Assembly: GCA_038845865.1 (NCBI GenBank)
Contig: JAWBQJ010000004.1
Location: forward strand, 1-64,000
DNA: 64,000 bases
Origin: Desulfurococcaceae archaeon
GTDB lineage: Archaea; Thermoproteota; Thermoprotei_A; Sulfolobales; Desulfurococcaceae
Reading direction: 5' to 3'
Part shown: piece by piece, positions 49,377 through 58,258 of the stretch
Numbering within the stretch: the first letter of the stretch is position 1
Layout: each line of letters begins with the position of its first letter
Notes under the pieces: generated by a model
The model's input: only the letters and a program-made list of their open reading frames with translations
Told to the model about the DNA's origin: nothing
The model's database searches: none
Program-made: the position numbers and the translations under genes

Positions 49377-51202
49377 AACGGTGTAATAGTTAACAGGTAC
49401 TTGGATACCGTGTAGAGGACTAGCATCGACACCAACGCTCTATAGCAGTACACCACCGACCCGCCTCGGACCTTACCTACGAATAGTGAAGTGAAGAGCA
49501 GGGATAGGAGGGACAGCGTGCTGAGCAGGCCGTATATCCTTGGATCATAAGCAAACACTATCGTGGAGGCCCCCAGAGGCCCCGCTACCCGGATTAAACC
49601 GGCTATGTACTCGTAGACCTTGTCAATGAACGCTAAGAACCCGCCAATTACTGCCGAGAGCCCCACCATCAATACTTCGAGCGTCCTGGCTAGGCTCTTT
49701 ACCCTCGAGAAAAGCACGTTAAGCCTTTCATAGCTAGAAGAAAAGGCCCGCATCATGTCAGGGGTAGATCCGAGCCTCAGCATTACAACCAGGGTCTCTA
49801 TGAACGATGCGTGGTACGTGCTCGGGGCTCTGGATATTATGGCTTTTTTAAGGGGCTCAGACAGGTATCCAGCCAGTATGCTCCTAGTAAGCCTTACTAC
49901 CCCCTTGCTGTACTTTCTCGAAGACCTCTCTAAGACCAGTGCAATGTTTTCACCGGTAGTTGCCGCCAAGGATACGGCATCAGACGCCATTCTAACGAAT
50001 GCGTCGTACAGGCCTACACGTCTTAGAGCCCTTTCCGCGACTATGAGGGGAGGAGTTAGTAAACCCAGCACTATGAGTGAAAGCGTGTACTCACTTAGCT
50101 GAGGGAGTTGCACCGGTGCCTCAGCCACGTGAGAAAACATTGCGTAGATCAGCAGTGCGAATGAGGCGCCTAGGGAAACCGCCGAAACGGCTAAGAGTGT
50201 GCCGGGCGGCCTCATAACCAGGCTTGAGGGGTAGAAACTGGTGATGAGGGCGTAGAGCAGGAAGAAGAGGAAGCACTGCATACTGAGCGTCAAGCCGAGT
50301 ACAGCCAGCAAGTTACCGCCTATTACGGGTACCAAGGCTGCTACTATCACCGGGATGAAGAGGTACGCGAAAAGCGCCGAGCCCACTATTATAGTAAACT
50401 TCTCGGAAAGGCCGGCCACCTTGGACTCGAACCACGAGTATACGCTGTCAAAAACCCTTTCCACCACGTTCCTCACATCGCTCATGGATATGGCCGCGAG
50501 CACGACTCTCCTAAAGAGCTCCCTGATTTTCTCGGAGGGGTGATTGGTGCAGACCATGTCCATTGCCGATAAGAAGGATACGGATGTTAAGGTAGCCACC
50601 TTCCTCGCGAACCTGACCTCTCTTGCGGATGCTGGTAGCGCAGTACTACCCTCTATAACAGTGAACATGTCGTATAGCGGTAGCTTCAACGACGCCATTA
50701 CCCGAAAGAGTATGAGCAGGTACGGTAGTTCCACTTCAATATCGGTTTTCCTCTGAGAAGCCCATAAACCAACTAAGATTCTAGGCATGAAGTAGAGGAA
50801 GAGAGAGGTCGTGGTAGCGATTAACGCCAATATGATGAACTCCACTCTAGGGTGGGAGACGAGCGTGCACGTTACAGCGTGGCTTGTGAACAGCAGGGTA
50901 AGTGCTATCGAGAGCTGGAAGAAAAACCTAGAAGCCCTTAAACCGCGCGAGCTAAGCCCCTTACCAGTTCTTAGCAGGTTCTCGACCATTAGCCTGCGGT
51001 TTTGTTCTTCGAACTTCTCAAATATGGATGAACCGGCTAGGAGTGCTAGGAGCGCAGGTGCTGGAGACGCATAGACAGCTATGTGGTATAGTCCGGTGGT
51101 GCTAACTAGTACAAGGTAGATTACGAGCACCGGTACGGTTGCGATCATGCTAAGCATAAGGGGGCTATCTACGCCTTTGGACGTGGCAACTACCACCCGC
51201 AT
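49373..51202 (-). CDS. Type IV pilus assembly membrane protein (TadC/GspF family)
   Basis: A 609-residue polytopic protein with two T2SSF-type segments (RVMASLKLPLYDMFTVIEGS near 165 and LVLERSSRKYSKGVVRLTRS near 425), each followed by pairs of membrane helices. In archaeal pili and archaella (ArlJ) this protein forms the platform turned by the assembly ATPase. The duplicated T2SSF domain is typical of archaeal TadC/FlaJ proteins. The gene for the ATPase lies 113 bases upstream on the same strand, and a TATA-like CCACTTAAAC (51214-51223) may give the TadC gene its own transcript. Confidence 0.85.
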   Translation of the reverse strand: MRVVVATSKGVDSPLMLSMIATVPVLVIYLVLVSTTGLYHIAVYASPAPALLALLAGSSIFEKFEEQNRRLMVENLLRTGKGLSSRGLRASRFFFQLSIALTLLFTSHAVTCTLVSHPRVEFIILALIATTTSLFLYFMPRILVGLWASQRKTDIEVELPYLLILFRVMASLKLPLYDMFTVIEGSTALPASAREVRFARKVATLTSVSFLSAMDMVCTNHPSEKIRELFRRVVLAAISMSDVRNVVERVFDSVYSWFESKVAGLSEKFTIIVGSALFAYLFIPVIVAALVPVIGGNLLAVLGLTLSMQCFLFFLLYALITSFYPSSLVMRPPGTLLAVSAVSLGASFALLIYAMFSHVAEAPVQLPQLSEYTLSLIVLGLLTPPLIVAERALRRVGLYDAFVRMASDAVSLAATTGENIALVLERSSRKYSKGVVRLTRSILAGYLSEPLKKAIISRAPSTYHASFIETLVVMLRLGSTPDMMRAFSSSYERLNVLFSRVKSLARTLEVLMVGLSAVIGGFLAFIDKVYEYIAGLIRVAGPLGASTIVFAYDPRIYGLLSTLSLLSLLFTSLFVGKVRGGSVVYCYRALVSMLVLYTVSKYLLTITPF

Positions 51203-51315
51203 CTCCCACGTGAATTGCTAGTTTAAGTGGTAAGCGGTGCTACCACACCTCCACAATGCTTACGCATGCTACCAGCTAATAACCATGTTTATCGAGCTGG
51301 TTGGGGGCATATTCC

Positions 51316-54150
51316 TCACGCGTGAGTGTACGAGCGGAGCTTCCCCTCCAGCCTTCTGTACAGGATTTCTGGTAGTTCCTTGTATGTGGGTGTTTCAAGC
51401 GTGGGATCCCTTTCCAGCGCCTCTCTATAGGTCTCTTTAATGGTTTCCACCATTGCCTGGTACTCTCTTTCAAGGACCTCTTTTGGTACCCTGTGAGCAA
51501 GGACTATTCTATCGATGAACCTAAATGCTCTTATTGGGTTCTCTATTTGCGTGTTCATGACGATCTTGTCGGTTTTCGGATCATAAATGAACAGGGGCAC
51601 CGTGATGTTCTCTTCCACGATATGAACTTCATGTCTAAAAGTCCGCTTACCGCCCCTTTCAAACACGTTTGTTTTAACGAACACGTTAAGAAGCTTTAGG
51701 ACTTGCGGATCCACGGATATCGGTGGCGATACCAGCCTGAGAAGGGCGGCTTCAGGGCTTTCCGCGTGAAAAGTTGTATTGTGCGTCACTATTAGTCCAC
51801 CCGATATGGTGTACATGTGGGGAGCGGGCACTTCCACATCGTAGAGGGCCGAGTCCTTTTCAACTACTTCTATTTTTTCGACGGGGTATAACAGGTAGTT
51901 TCCATTATCCGTTACCTTCGAATGGTCCTTAGACTTTCCTCTAACCCCCATTACTCGTAAAAACCTCTCTTTACCCCTAGTAATTCTAATCACGTACGTT
52001 GCCCTGTTACCTCTTCCATTTAACCCCTTACCGCTACTGGCCACCTTGACGCCGGCATCAATTCCAAGGGATCTAAGCACTACAACCAGGGATTCCGCTA
52101 ACTTCCTGTTAGGAGCCTTGGCTATCGTTCTAAAGCGCCCTTTTCCATCTCTAAGTACTAATCCGCAACCCTCCCAAAATCCCTTTATCAAGCCCTCTCT
52201 AAATCCTTCAGGCGCCCTCAATGCCAAGTCTAGTGGAATCGACCTCTCACCGTACCTCGTCCTGCCTTCAAGCACCTCGTACACCAGTGTTGCAAAGATC
52301 TTTGAACCGACCACCACTTTCAAGCCCCTCGCGCTACTGGTCTTCTCTATCCTTACGGCTTCCCGCCTCACTCCCACCTCTTCGAGGCTTCTCGTAATCC
52401 TCCTCGCGCTATTTTCGCCGATCTTCGCACGGAACACTATTTCGTTGGGAAGCCCATCCCCTGGATCGTACCTCATCGTGCCGCGTGCTAGGAACAAGCC
52501 TATCAGGTACCCAAGCCGCCTTGATAGCGGTATTCTGTAGGGTAGCTTGCACTTACCTCTAGTTCCGAACGTTACTGCTGAGCCTTCTAAGTCCTCTCTA
52601 GAAACGACGTTAACCTTTACGAGCTCTAATGCCTTAGCCGCCGGTACCGCTGAACCCCGTAACCAGCTGTACGCCCTGTGATAGGGTACCCCGGCTACTT
52701 TGCTGATCCTGGGGGCGCCCACCTTCTTCAACGGGCCGGAAAGCCCGTGTACGTAGAGCCTGTTAACGTACTTCTTAAGCACACTAAAAACGTCTATGCT
52801 CGTCAACGCACTTCCTGAGGGTATCGGCGGCAGGTACTTCACGGCCACCAGGAGATCTCCGGGCTCCAGTTCTTTGGCCTTCTTACATGCAAGCCCATTG
52901 TTCTTGTAGATCACCACTAAGTGGTCTTCGTGCACCTCGTGTACCACTCCCCCCGTACTCGTTATTCTCACAAAGCGGTTACTTCCGTTTTTAACGACTG
53001 TCCCGCTAACCTCCACCCATTCGGGCCTGCCTTCTCGATTCAGCGCAATTACCTTTACACTCCTATACTTACCCACCTGCACTCCACTCACCACGGCACC
53101 TACCTCATAGAGGTCGACCTTCCCATCAACCATCATCAGTACTAGCTGATCTCCGGGTAGGCACACCGCGCCATGCCCTAGTAGTATTGCGTGCGCCCAT
53201 TCGCGGGCTTCTTCGCCACGTATTTCACCGACTATTACGTAGTCTACAGACAGCCTCACGCCGGTCTTTATCAGGTCGAAATACGTTATTTTGTATTCTC
53301 CAAACTCTCTCGTGGTTGTCCTCGTCCAGTACTTTGCGGGTATTCTAAACTCCGGCGTATCTTCGGCAGTTAAGACTCTTGATTCCGGGGGTACAAGCGC
53401 CATTAATGCGGCGGCTACCGTTGTTTTACCGCTCATTAGCTCGCCAACTATTATTATTGGAACCTTGTATTTCACCATCAGCCAGAGGAAGGCCGCTTCT
53501 TCGATGCTCAGCGTACCGAAGTGTATGAGCTTTAGTATCGTCCACGGGTTTTCGGGCAACTTCCTTATGTCGATCGTCATATCACGCCTCATGGTGACGT
53601 CGGACATGTATACGAGCGAAACTCGTGCCTCGTATCGTGGCTCGATAAAACTCGCAAGTGGTAGTGCTTCTGAGAGAGGTTTACCGGCAGCTGCAGCGAG
53701 CCTCATGGCCAGCTCCTTGGCTTCTTCGGACGAGAACGCCAGGTTCGTGTACAGCCTGCCATAAAACCTGTGCAATACCTGTGCGGGCCTCCCCACCATT
53801 ACGTGCACGTTCACTATGTCGGGGTCCATGAAGAAGGGTTCGAGGAAGCCGTAACCGGTAAACTGCCTCTCCACCACGTGCCTCAATTTAGGGTCTTTTA
53901 TTTTGCCGATTCTCTCAACAAGGGATTCGTCACCTACAATAATGTTATAGAGCTCCTTTTCCAGCCTTGAGACCTCCTTTAACAGCTTCGGATCTGCCGC
54001 GACGACATCGTACACTATATAAGTGTCATTAGTTATGCAAACGTGGTACAGCGGCTCTCCACCACGCGGAATTGCGTACTGCTCAATACACTTAAACTCC
54101 CCTTTAGGCTTCTCCAGGAGACGTAGTTTAACCTCGATCTTGGCCGCCAA
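51316..54150 (-). CDS. Type II/IV secretion-type pilus assembly ATPase (TadA/GspE) with intein
   Basis: The 944-codon gene encodes a 482-residue ATPase interrupted by a 462-residue intein. The extein has Walker A IIVGELMSGKTTVAAA (residues 234-248), the Asp box VDYVIVGEIRGEEARE and, after splicing, the His-box region HAILLGHGAVTTFHAESPEA. It powers pilus assembly from the cytoplasmic side of the TadC-like protein. The N-terminal domain (1-200) is of the archaeal FlaI/GspE2 type. Protein function requires splicing at C330 and N791. The gene starts at ATG 54150 and is followed by the tadC-like gene on the same strand. Confidence 0.92.
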   Translation of the reverse strand: MAAKIEVKLRLLEKPKGEFKCIEQYAIPRGGEPLYHVCITNDTYIVYDVVAADPKLLKEVSRLEKELYNIIVGDESLVERIGKIKDPKLRHVVERQFTGYGFLEPFFMDPDIVNVHVMVGRPAQVLHRFYGRLYTNLAFSSEEAKELAMRLAAAAGKPLSEALPLASFIEPRYEARVSLVYMSDVTMRRDMTIDIRKLPENPWTILKLIHFGTLSIEEAAFLWLMVKYKVPIIIVGELMSGKTTVAAALMALVPPESRVLTAEDTPEFRIPAKYWTRTTTREFGEYKITYFDLIKTGVRLSVDYVIVGEIRGEEAREWAHAILLGHGAVCLPGDQLVLMMVDGKVDLYEVGAVVSGVQVGKYRSVKVIALNREGRPEWVEVSGTVVKNGSNRFVRITSTGGVVHEVHEDHLVVIYKNNGLACKKAKELEPGDLLVAVKYLPPIPSGSALTSIDVFSVLKKYVNRLYVHGLSGPLKKVGAPRISKVAGVPYHRAYSWLRGSAVPAAKALELVKVNVVSREDLEGSAVTFGTRGKCKLPYRIPLSRRLGYLIGLFLARGTMRYDPGDGLPNEIVFRAKIGENSARRITRSLEEVGVRREAVRIEKTSSARGLKVVVGSKIFATLVYEVLEGRTRYGERSIPLDLALRAPEGFREGLIKGFWEGCGLVLRDGKGRFRTIAKAPNRKLAESLVVVLRSLGIDAGVKVASSGKGLNGRGNRATYVIRITRGKERFLRVMGVRGKSKDHSKVTDNGNYLLYPVEKIEVVEKDSALYDVEVPAPHMYTISGGLIVTHNTTFHAESPEAALLRLVSPPISVDPQVLKLLNVFVKTNVFERGGKRTFRHEVHIVEENITVPLFIYDPKTDKIVMNTQIENPIRAFRFIDRIVLAHRVPKEVLEREYQAMVETIKETYREALERDPTLETPTYKELPEILYRRLEGKLRSYTHA
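51778..53163 (-). other. Intein in the pilus ATPase (462 residues, LAGLIDADG type)
   Basis: The intein starts at C330 (AV before CLPGDQLV) and ends at N791 (GLIVTHN), with threonine 792 as the first C-extein residue. Block A is CLPGDQLV, block B around VVHEVHEDHLVV, block F VEVPAPHMYTI and block G GLIVTHN with the penultimate histidine. A DOD homing endonuclease domain occupies the middle. Its two LAGLIDADG helices read LIGLFLARG and LIKGFWEGCG: the catalytic acidic residue is arginine in the first and cysteine in the second. The intein should splice but probably cannot cut DNA. It sits next to the His box of the ATPase, a highly conserved site as is usual for inteins. Confidence 0.93.
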
Positions 54151-54326
54151 TACGCACCGACCCTCTCACCCTAGTGGAATACTGTCATCGCTCCTCGCGA
54201 GCCGCCTTGAAGCCTCCAGATAATACTATGTCTCATCAGACCCATAATAATCCTAACCGGGGACGATGCCTATGACTTTACACGTTCCTACACGTAGACA
54301 CGCGTAGAATTATAGTTAATAAAAAG

Positions 54327-55694
54327 CTAATGCATAGTTAGGTAGGAGGTGTCTACTATTCCTGGCTCAAAGTCGTCCAGCCGGTTTTCAAGGTGTTCTT
54401 GGTACCCTGAAAGGTCTAATAAACCGTGCCCACTCATGTTGAATAGTATGATCGCGTTCTCACCTCTTCTCCTAGCTTCGAGCGCGATGCTGATTGCCGC
54501 TTTGACGGCGTGGGCTGATTCAGGCGCGGGCACAACGCCTTCGAGCTTTGCAAATAGCTGTGCAGCCTGAAAGACTTCTCTCTGCCCGTAAGCCACAGGC
54601 CTAACGATGCCATTTTTAACTAGTAAGGCTAGCGTAGGTGCAATGCCGTGGTACCTTAGCCCGCCGGCGTGTATTGGTGGGGGAACGTACTTGTGCCCTA
54701 GCGTGTACATTTTAAGTAGTGGGGTCAGGCCTGCAGTGTCACCGTGATCGTAGGTGTACACGCCCCTAGTCATTGAGGGTACCGCTTTAGGTTCTACCGC
54801 TATGAATTTTGTACTCTCCTTCCTCTTCATTACTAGTGCTTCGTGGTATAGCGGGTAAGCCAGTCCTGCAAAGTTACTTCCACCACCTACACAACCCACC
54901 ACGTAGTCCGGCAGGTCTTCGCCTAGTAGTTCAAGCTGTTTCAAAGCCTCTAGTCCTATAACTGTTTGGTGTAAAAGAACATGGTTTAGTACTGATCCGA
55001 GGCTATACTTCGTCCTCGGGTTACTGGTGGCATCTTCTATAGCCTCGCTGATGGCTATGCCCAGAGATCCCGGGTGGTCAGGATCTTCTTTTAACACCCT
55101 GCGCCCGAACTCCGTGTAGTGGCTGGGACTGGGTACGACCTCGGCGCCGTAGAGCTGCATTAGTACTCTCCTATAAGGCTTTTGATTATAGCTGGCTTTC
55201 ACCATGTAGACTCTGATCCTCAGGCCGAACAGGGCTCCTGCCAATGCTAACGCGGAACCCCACTGCCCCGCACCGGTCTCGGTTACCAGCCTTTCCACGC
55301 CCTCAGCCGCGTTAAAGTATGCTTGGGCAACAGCGGTGTTTACCTTGTGCGACCCCGTTGGCAGAACTCCTTCGTACTTGTAGTATATCTTTGCCGGCGT
55401 TTTCAGGTACTCTTCAAGCCTCCGAGCCCTGAGCAGCGGTGTCGGCCTACCGAGCTCTACGTAGAGTTCTCTCAACTCACCAGGTATTTCGACGAATCTC
55501 TCAGTGGAGAACTCCTGTTCAATGAGCTTTTTGGGAAATACTGCTTCCAGTTCATGCGGCTTGACGGCCTCTCCACTCGGTTTCAACATTGGTGGTAGTT
55601 GTTCAGGAAGGTCGGGGACAACGTTATACCAGTATTTGGGCACTATCTCGGCTAGTTGGGGGGCTCTAGCGTATTTGGGCGTTTTTAAATCCAT
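54327..55694 (-). CDS. trpB2: Tryptophan synthase beta-like protein TrpB2
   Basis: A PLP enzyme of the TrpB2 group (TIGR01415). The lysine motif is [16 protein letters not shown], the phosphate-binding loop [15 protein letters not shown], and the region [16 protein letters not shown] is typical. TrpB2 proteins convert indole and serine, or O-phosphoserine, to tryptophan and often stand apart from trpA, as here. The frame is open to GTG 55730, but a minus-strand TATA box (CTTTATAAACC, about 55737-55747) predicts transcription from about 55715, so ATG 55694 ([12 protein letters not shown]) is the likely start. Length from there, 455 residues, matches the group. Confidence 0.93.
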   Translation of the reverse strand: MDLKTPKYARAPQLAEIVPKYWYNVVPDLPEQLPPMLKPSGEAVKPHELEAVFPKKLIEQEFSTERFVEIPGELRELYVELGRPTPLLRARRLEEYLKTPAKIYYKYEGVLPTGSHKVNTAVAQAYFNAAEGVERLVTETGAGQWGSALALAGALFGLRIRVYMVKASYNQKPYRRVLMQLYGAEVVPSPSHYTEFGRRVLKEDPDHPGSLGIAISEAIEDATSNPRTKYSLGSVLNHVLLHQTVIGLEALKQLELLGEDLPDYVVGCVGGGSNFAGLAYPLYHEALVMKRKESTKFIAVEPKAVPSMTRGVYTYDHGDTAGLTPLLKMYTLGHKYVPPPIHAGGLRYHGIAPTLALLVKNGIVRPVAYGQREVFQAAQLFAKLEGVVPAPESAHAVKAAISIALEARRRGENAIILFNMSGHGLLDLSGYQEHLENRLDDFEPGIVDTSYLTMH

Positions 55695-55760
55695 TGGGAC
55701 ATGGAGGCCACCCCGTGACGCTCTAATCACGATCGGGTTTATAAAGGTTTTCTAGGCTAC

Positions 55761-56495
55761 TCACCGTGGTAGTAGTTTGCTTAAAATATACCTGGCCGAG
55801 TCCTCTACATCTAATCCTAGTAGCTTGTCTAGGCTACCGGTTGCTGTCTCCAGCCTTGTAGAGTGGGGTATGTAGCCGAGGTACGTTACTCCAAGCTCCT
55901 TGGCATAGTCTACTAGCTTACCGTCTCCCATGTTTTCAACGAAGTACAGGTCAGCGTAACCGCATTCCCTCAGTATGTGGATGACCTTCTTCACCACGCT
56001 CATGGAGAGGGGGTTAGGGGTAGACACCACGATAGGCCTGATAACGCCCCGTAGCTTGTATGCCAATTCAAGGTGCTCATCGCCAATACCTGGTGGCGTG
56101 TCTACGAAAACGACGTCGAGAACACCCCAGTTCACAGTGGAAAGCACTTCCCACAAGGCGTCGCGCGCGGCACGACCTCTAAGAGCCATGGGCCTGTCGC
56201 CGGTATACGCCACTACGGTGAAGTAATGCAGGTTACCAATTCTCAACGGTAGTACCCCGTGGTGTTCACTGTACTTTAAGTGCTCTGGTCTTAGGCCTAG
56301 AACCACGTGCGTAGAGGGGTTGACGAGGTCTAGGTCTAGTAACCCCGTTGAGTAACCTAGTTTAGCGGAGTATAGGGCTAGTAAAGTCGTAACGGTCGTC
56401 TTACCTACGCCGCCCTTGTTGCTAATGACGGCGTACACTCTGCGCGGCTTCTTAAGGTTCTCGACCGCCTTTAGTACTCTCGGGTCTTCACTCAT
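55761..56495 (-). CDS. hypB: Archaeal HypB: Mrp/MinD-type ATPase for nickel insertion
   Basis: A SIMIBI ATPase with the deviant Walker A ISNKGGVGKTTVTTLLA and LLDLDLVNPSTHVVLGL, VFVDTPPGIGDEHLE. It overlaps hypA by 8 bases. In Thermococcus kodakarensis the functional HypB is of this Mrp/MinD type and works with HypA to load nickel into the hydrogenase large subunit; classical GTPase HypB is absent. The C-terminal part lacks a CxxC iron-sulfur motif, unlike the Mrp protein at 29.2 kb. I take ATG 56495 as start; an upstream ATG at 56525 lies inside hypA. Confidence 0.85.
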   Translation of the reverse strand: MSEDPRVLKAVENLKKPRRVYAVISNKGGVGKTTVTTLLALYSAKLGYSTGLLDLDLVNPSTHVVLGLRPEHLKYSEHHGVLPLRIGNLHYFTVVAYTGDRPMALRGRAARDALWEVLSTVNWGVLDVVFVDTPPGIGDEHLELAYKLRGVIRPIVVSTPNPLSMSVVKKVIHILRECGYADLYFVENMGDGKLVDYAKELGVTYLGYIPHSTRLETATGSLDKLLGLDVEDSARYILSKLLPR

Positions 56496-56880
56496 AACCC
56501 TCAACCACCACTCCCGACAAACCACGGCCTTTCACGATCTCGAAGTCTATGCTACGGCAATTAGGGCACTTGAAGTAAGCGTACGCAGCTTCGGGGAGGA
56601 AGTGCACTGCTTCGCGAACGGGTTCTTCGACCTCTGACATGTTCAAGCTCCATGTGTACCCGCATATGTGGCACTTGAAAACGGGCTCTTCGTCGACCAC
56701 CTCAACTTCACCTATTTCCAGCCCATATTCTTTGGAGAGCTCTCTTACCGCGAACACTAGTATGTCCTTGTCTATTGACTGGAGTACTCCGATCTTGACG
56801 GCTACCTTCTTAGCCTTCTTAATCCCTCTACTCAAGACGTATAGCACTATCGATTCAGCTAAAGCCCACTCGTGAACCAT
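56488..56880 (-). CDS. hypA: Hydrogenase/urease nickel incorporation protein HypA
   Basis: A 130-residue HypA. Nickel binding uses the N-terminal Met-His-Glu; here the protein reads MVHEWALAES, with a valine between Met and His. Zinc is bound by CHICGY (about residues 73-78) and CPNC (about 110-113). The central insertion (VDEEPVFKCHICGYTWSL and EEPVREAVHFLPEAAYAY) is typical of archaeal HypA. It is the first gene of a hypAB pair, divergent from hmgA, with a TATA-like AGCTTAAAAG at about 56897-56906. Confidence 0.9.
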   Translation of the reverse strand: MVHEWALAESIVLYVLSRGIKKAKKVAVKIGVLQSIDKDILVFAVRELSKEYGLEIGEVEVVDEEPVFKCHICGYTWSLNMSEVEEPVREAVHFLPEAAYAYFKCPNCRSIDFEIVKGRGLSGVVVEGYE

Positions 56881-56911
56881 GAGCGCTACACCAAAGTCTT
56901 TTAAGCTTTAT

Positions 56912-56922
56912 CCTCGGTTTTA
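56912..56922 (+). promoter_or_regulatory. TATA box of hmgA
   Basis: TCGGTTTTAAA lies about 25 bases before ATG 56942, consistent with a leaderless message divergent from hypA. Confidence 0.5.
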
Positions 56923-56941
56923 AACACACGTGGTGTAGGCG

Positions 56942-58228
56942 ATGGCGCGGCAACCTAGGAGTAGCCGCATTGAGGGTTTTTACAAGCTACCCCTCGAGGA
57001 GAGGGTGAGAATCGTTAAGGAATGGGCGGACTTAACGGACGACGAAGTGAAGGTACTCCTCAACTTCGGTAACCTCTCCAGGGAGATAGCGGAAAGAATG
57101 ATTGAAAACGTAATCGGGTGCATGGCGTATCCATTCGCCGTGGCGGTGAACTTTCTCGTAAATGGGAAAGACTACCTCGTCCCAATGGTCATAGAAGAAG
57201 CGAGCGTCGTAGCCGCTGCAAGCAATGCCGCGAAAATGCTACGTTACGGAAAGGGCATAATAGCGGAAGCCGGCCCCCAAGAAATGATCGGCCAGGTGCA
57301 CGTAGTCAACGTAACGGCGCCTTACGCCAAAGTCACCAGGATACTAGAGCGCAAGCAGGAAATACTAGAACATGCAGCGCAGCAGGACCCCACCCTGATC
57401 AAGCTTGGCGGGGGTCCACGAGACTTGGAAATCAGAGTCATTGAAACGAGTAAGGGCCCCGTAATAGTGGTTCACCTAGTCGTAGATGTAAGAGATGCCA
57501 TGGGCGCTAACGCCGTTAATACCATGGTAGAGGCGATCGCGCCCATCTTGGAAAGAATTACAGGGGGGCAGGCGAGGCTTAGAATAATATCAAACCACGC
57601 GACAAGGCGAATTGTTAGAGCATGGGCTAGGACACCGGCCGAAAACCTAGGCGGACTTGAAACCGCGAAGAGGATTGAAGAGGCCAGCGTACTGGCGGAA
57701 GTAGACCCTTACAGAGCTGTAACGCACAATAAGGGCATTATGAATGGTATCATAGCCGTGGCGCTTGCTACGGCACAAGATCACAGGGCTATCGAAGCGG
57801 GCGCACACGCATACGCGTGTAAAGCAGGTGTGTATAAGCCGCTGAGCACCTGGGAGGTGGACGAAGAGGGCTTTCTCAACGGTTACCTCGAACTACCGCT
57901 ACAAGTAGGTATAGTGGGGGGCGCGACGCGAGTACACCCGGTTGCGAGGATAGCACTGAAAATACTCGGAGTTTCCTCCGCCAAGGAGCTCGCCGAGGTA
58001 ATGGCGGCCGTCGGCTTAGCGCAAAACCTCGCAGCGCTCAGAGCCCTAGTTACCGAAGGCATTCAAAAGGGTCACATGAGATTACACGCTAGGAACCTAG
58101 CAATAATGGCAGGCGCTACCGGAGACCTAGTAGACAGGGTGGCAGAGAGGATGGTTAAGGAAGGTAAAGTGAGGTACGACTACGCCAAGGAGCTCGTAGA
58201 AAAAGCACTTCGCGGAGAACCGGTCTGA
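56942..58228 (+). CDS. hmgA: Class II 3-hydroxy-3-methylglutaryl-CoA reductase
   Basis: A 428-residue HMG-CoA reductase of the class II (Pseudomonas mevalonii, NAD(H)-type) group. Recognisable parts are SRIEGFYKLPLEERVRIVKE, RMIENVIGCMAYPFAVAV (ENVIG), EEASVVAAASNAAKMLRYG, RDAMGANAVNTMVEAIAP (dinucleotide site) and GGATRVHP. It makes, or in bacteria breaks down, mevalonate. Most crenarchaeal HMG-CoA reductases are class I, so a class II enzyme may reflect transfer. Mevalonate kinase is at 28.2 kb, supporting a biosynthetic role. Base composition does not differ visibly from the neighbours. Confidence 0.93.
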   Translation: MARQPRSSRIEGFYKLPLEERVRIVKEWADLTDDEVKVLLNFGNLSREIAERMIENVIGCMAYPFAVAVNFLVNGKDYLVPMVIEEASVVAAASNAAKMLRYGKGIIAEAGPQEMIGQVHVVNVTAPYAKVTRILERKQEILEHAAQQDPTLIKLGGGPRDLEIRVIETSKGPVIVVHLVVDVRDAMGANAVNTMVEAIAPILERITGGQARLRIISNHATRRIVRAWARTPAENLGGLETAKRIEEASVLAEVDPYRAVTHNKGIMNGIIAVALATAQDHRAIEAGAHAYACKAGVYKPLSTWEVDEEGFLNGYLELPLQVGIVGGATRVHPVARIALKILGVSSAKELAEVMAAVGLAQNLAALRALVTEGIQKGHMRLHARNLAIMAGATGDLVDRVAERMVKEGKVRYDYAKELVEKALRGEPV

Positions 58229-58258
58229 AGATAATTAAGATAACGCACATCAGTATAC

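Noticed and set aside
51778-53163. Intein region as a separate gene or as an insertion of unknown domain
   Set aside because: Frame is continuous with the ATPase and block A, F and G splicing motifs are present at both edges.
54180-54240. Second C/D box sRNA on the minus strand (TGATGA at 54233-54238, GCGATGA further on)
   Set aside because: No proper CTGA boxes at the right distances and no terminal stem.
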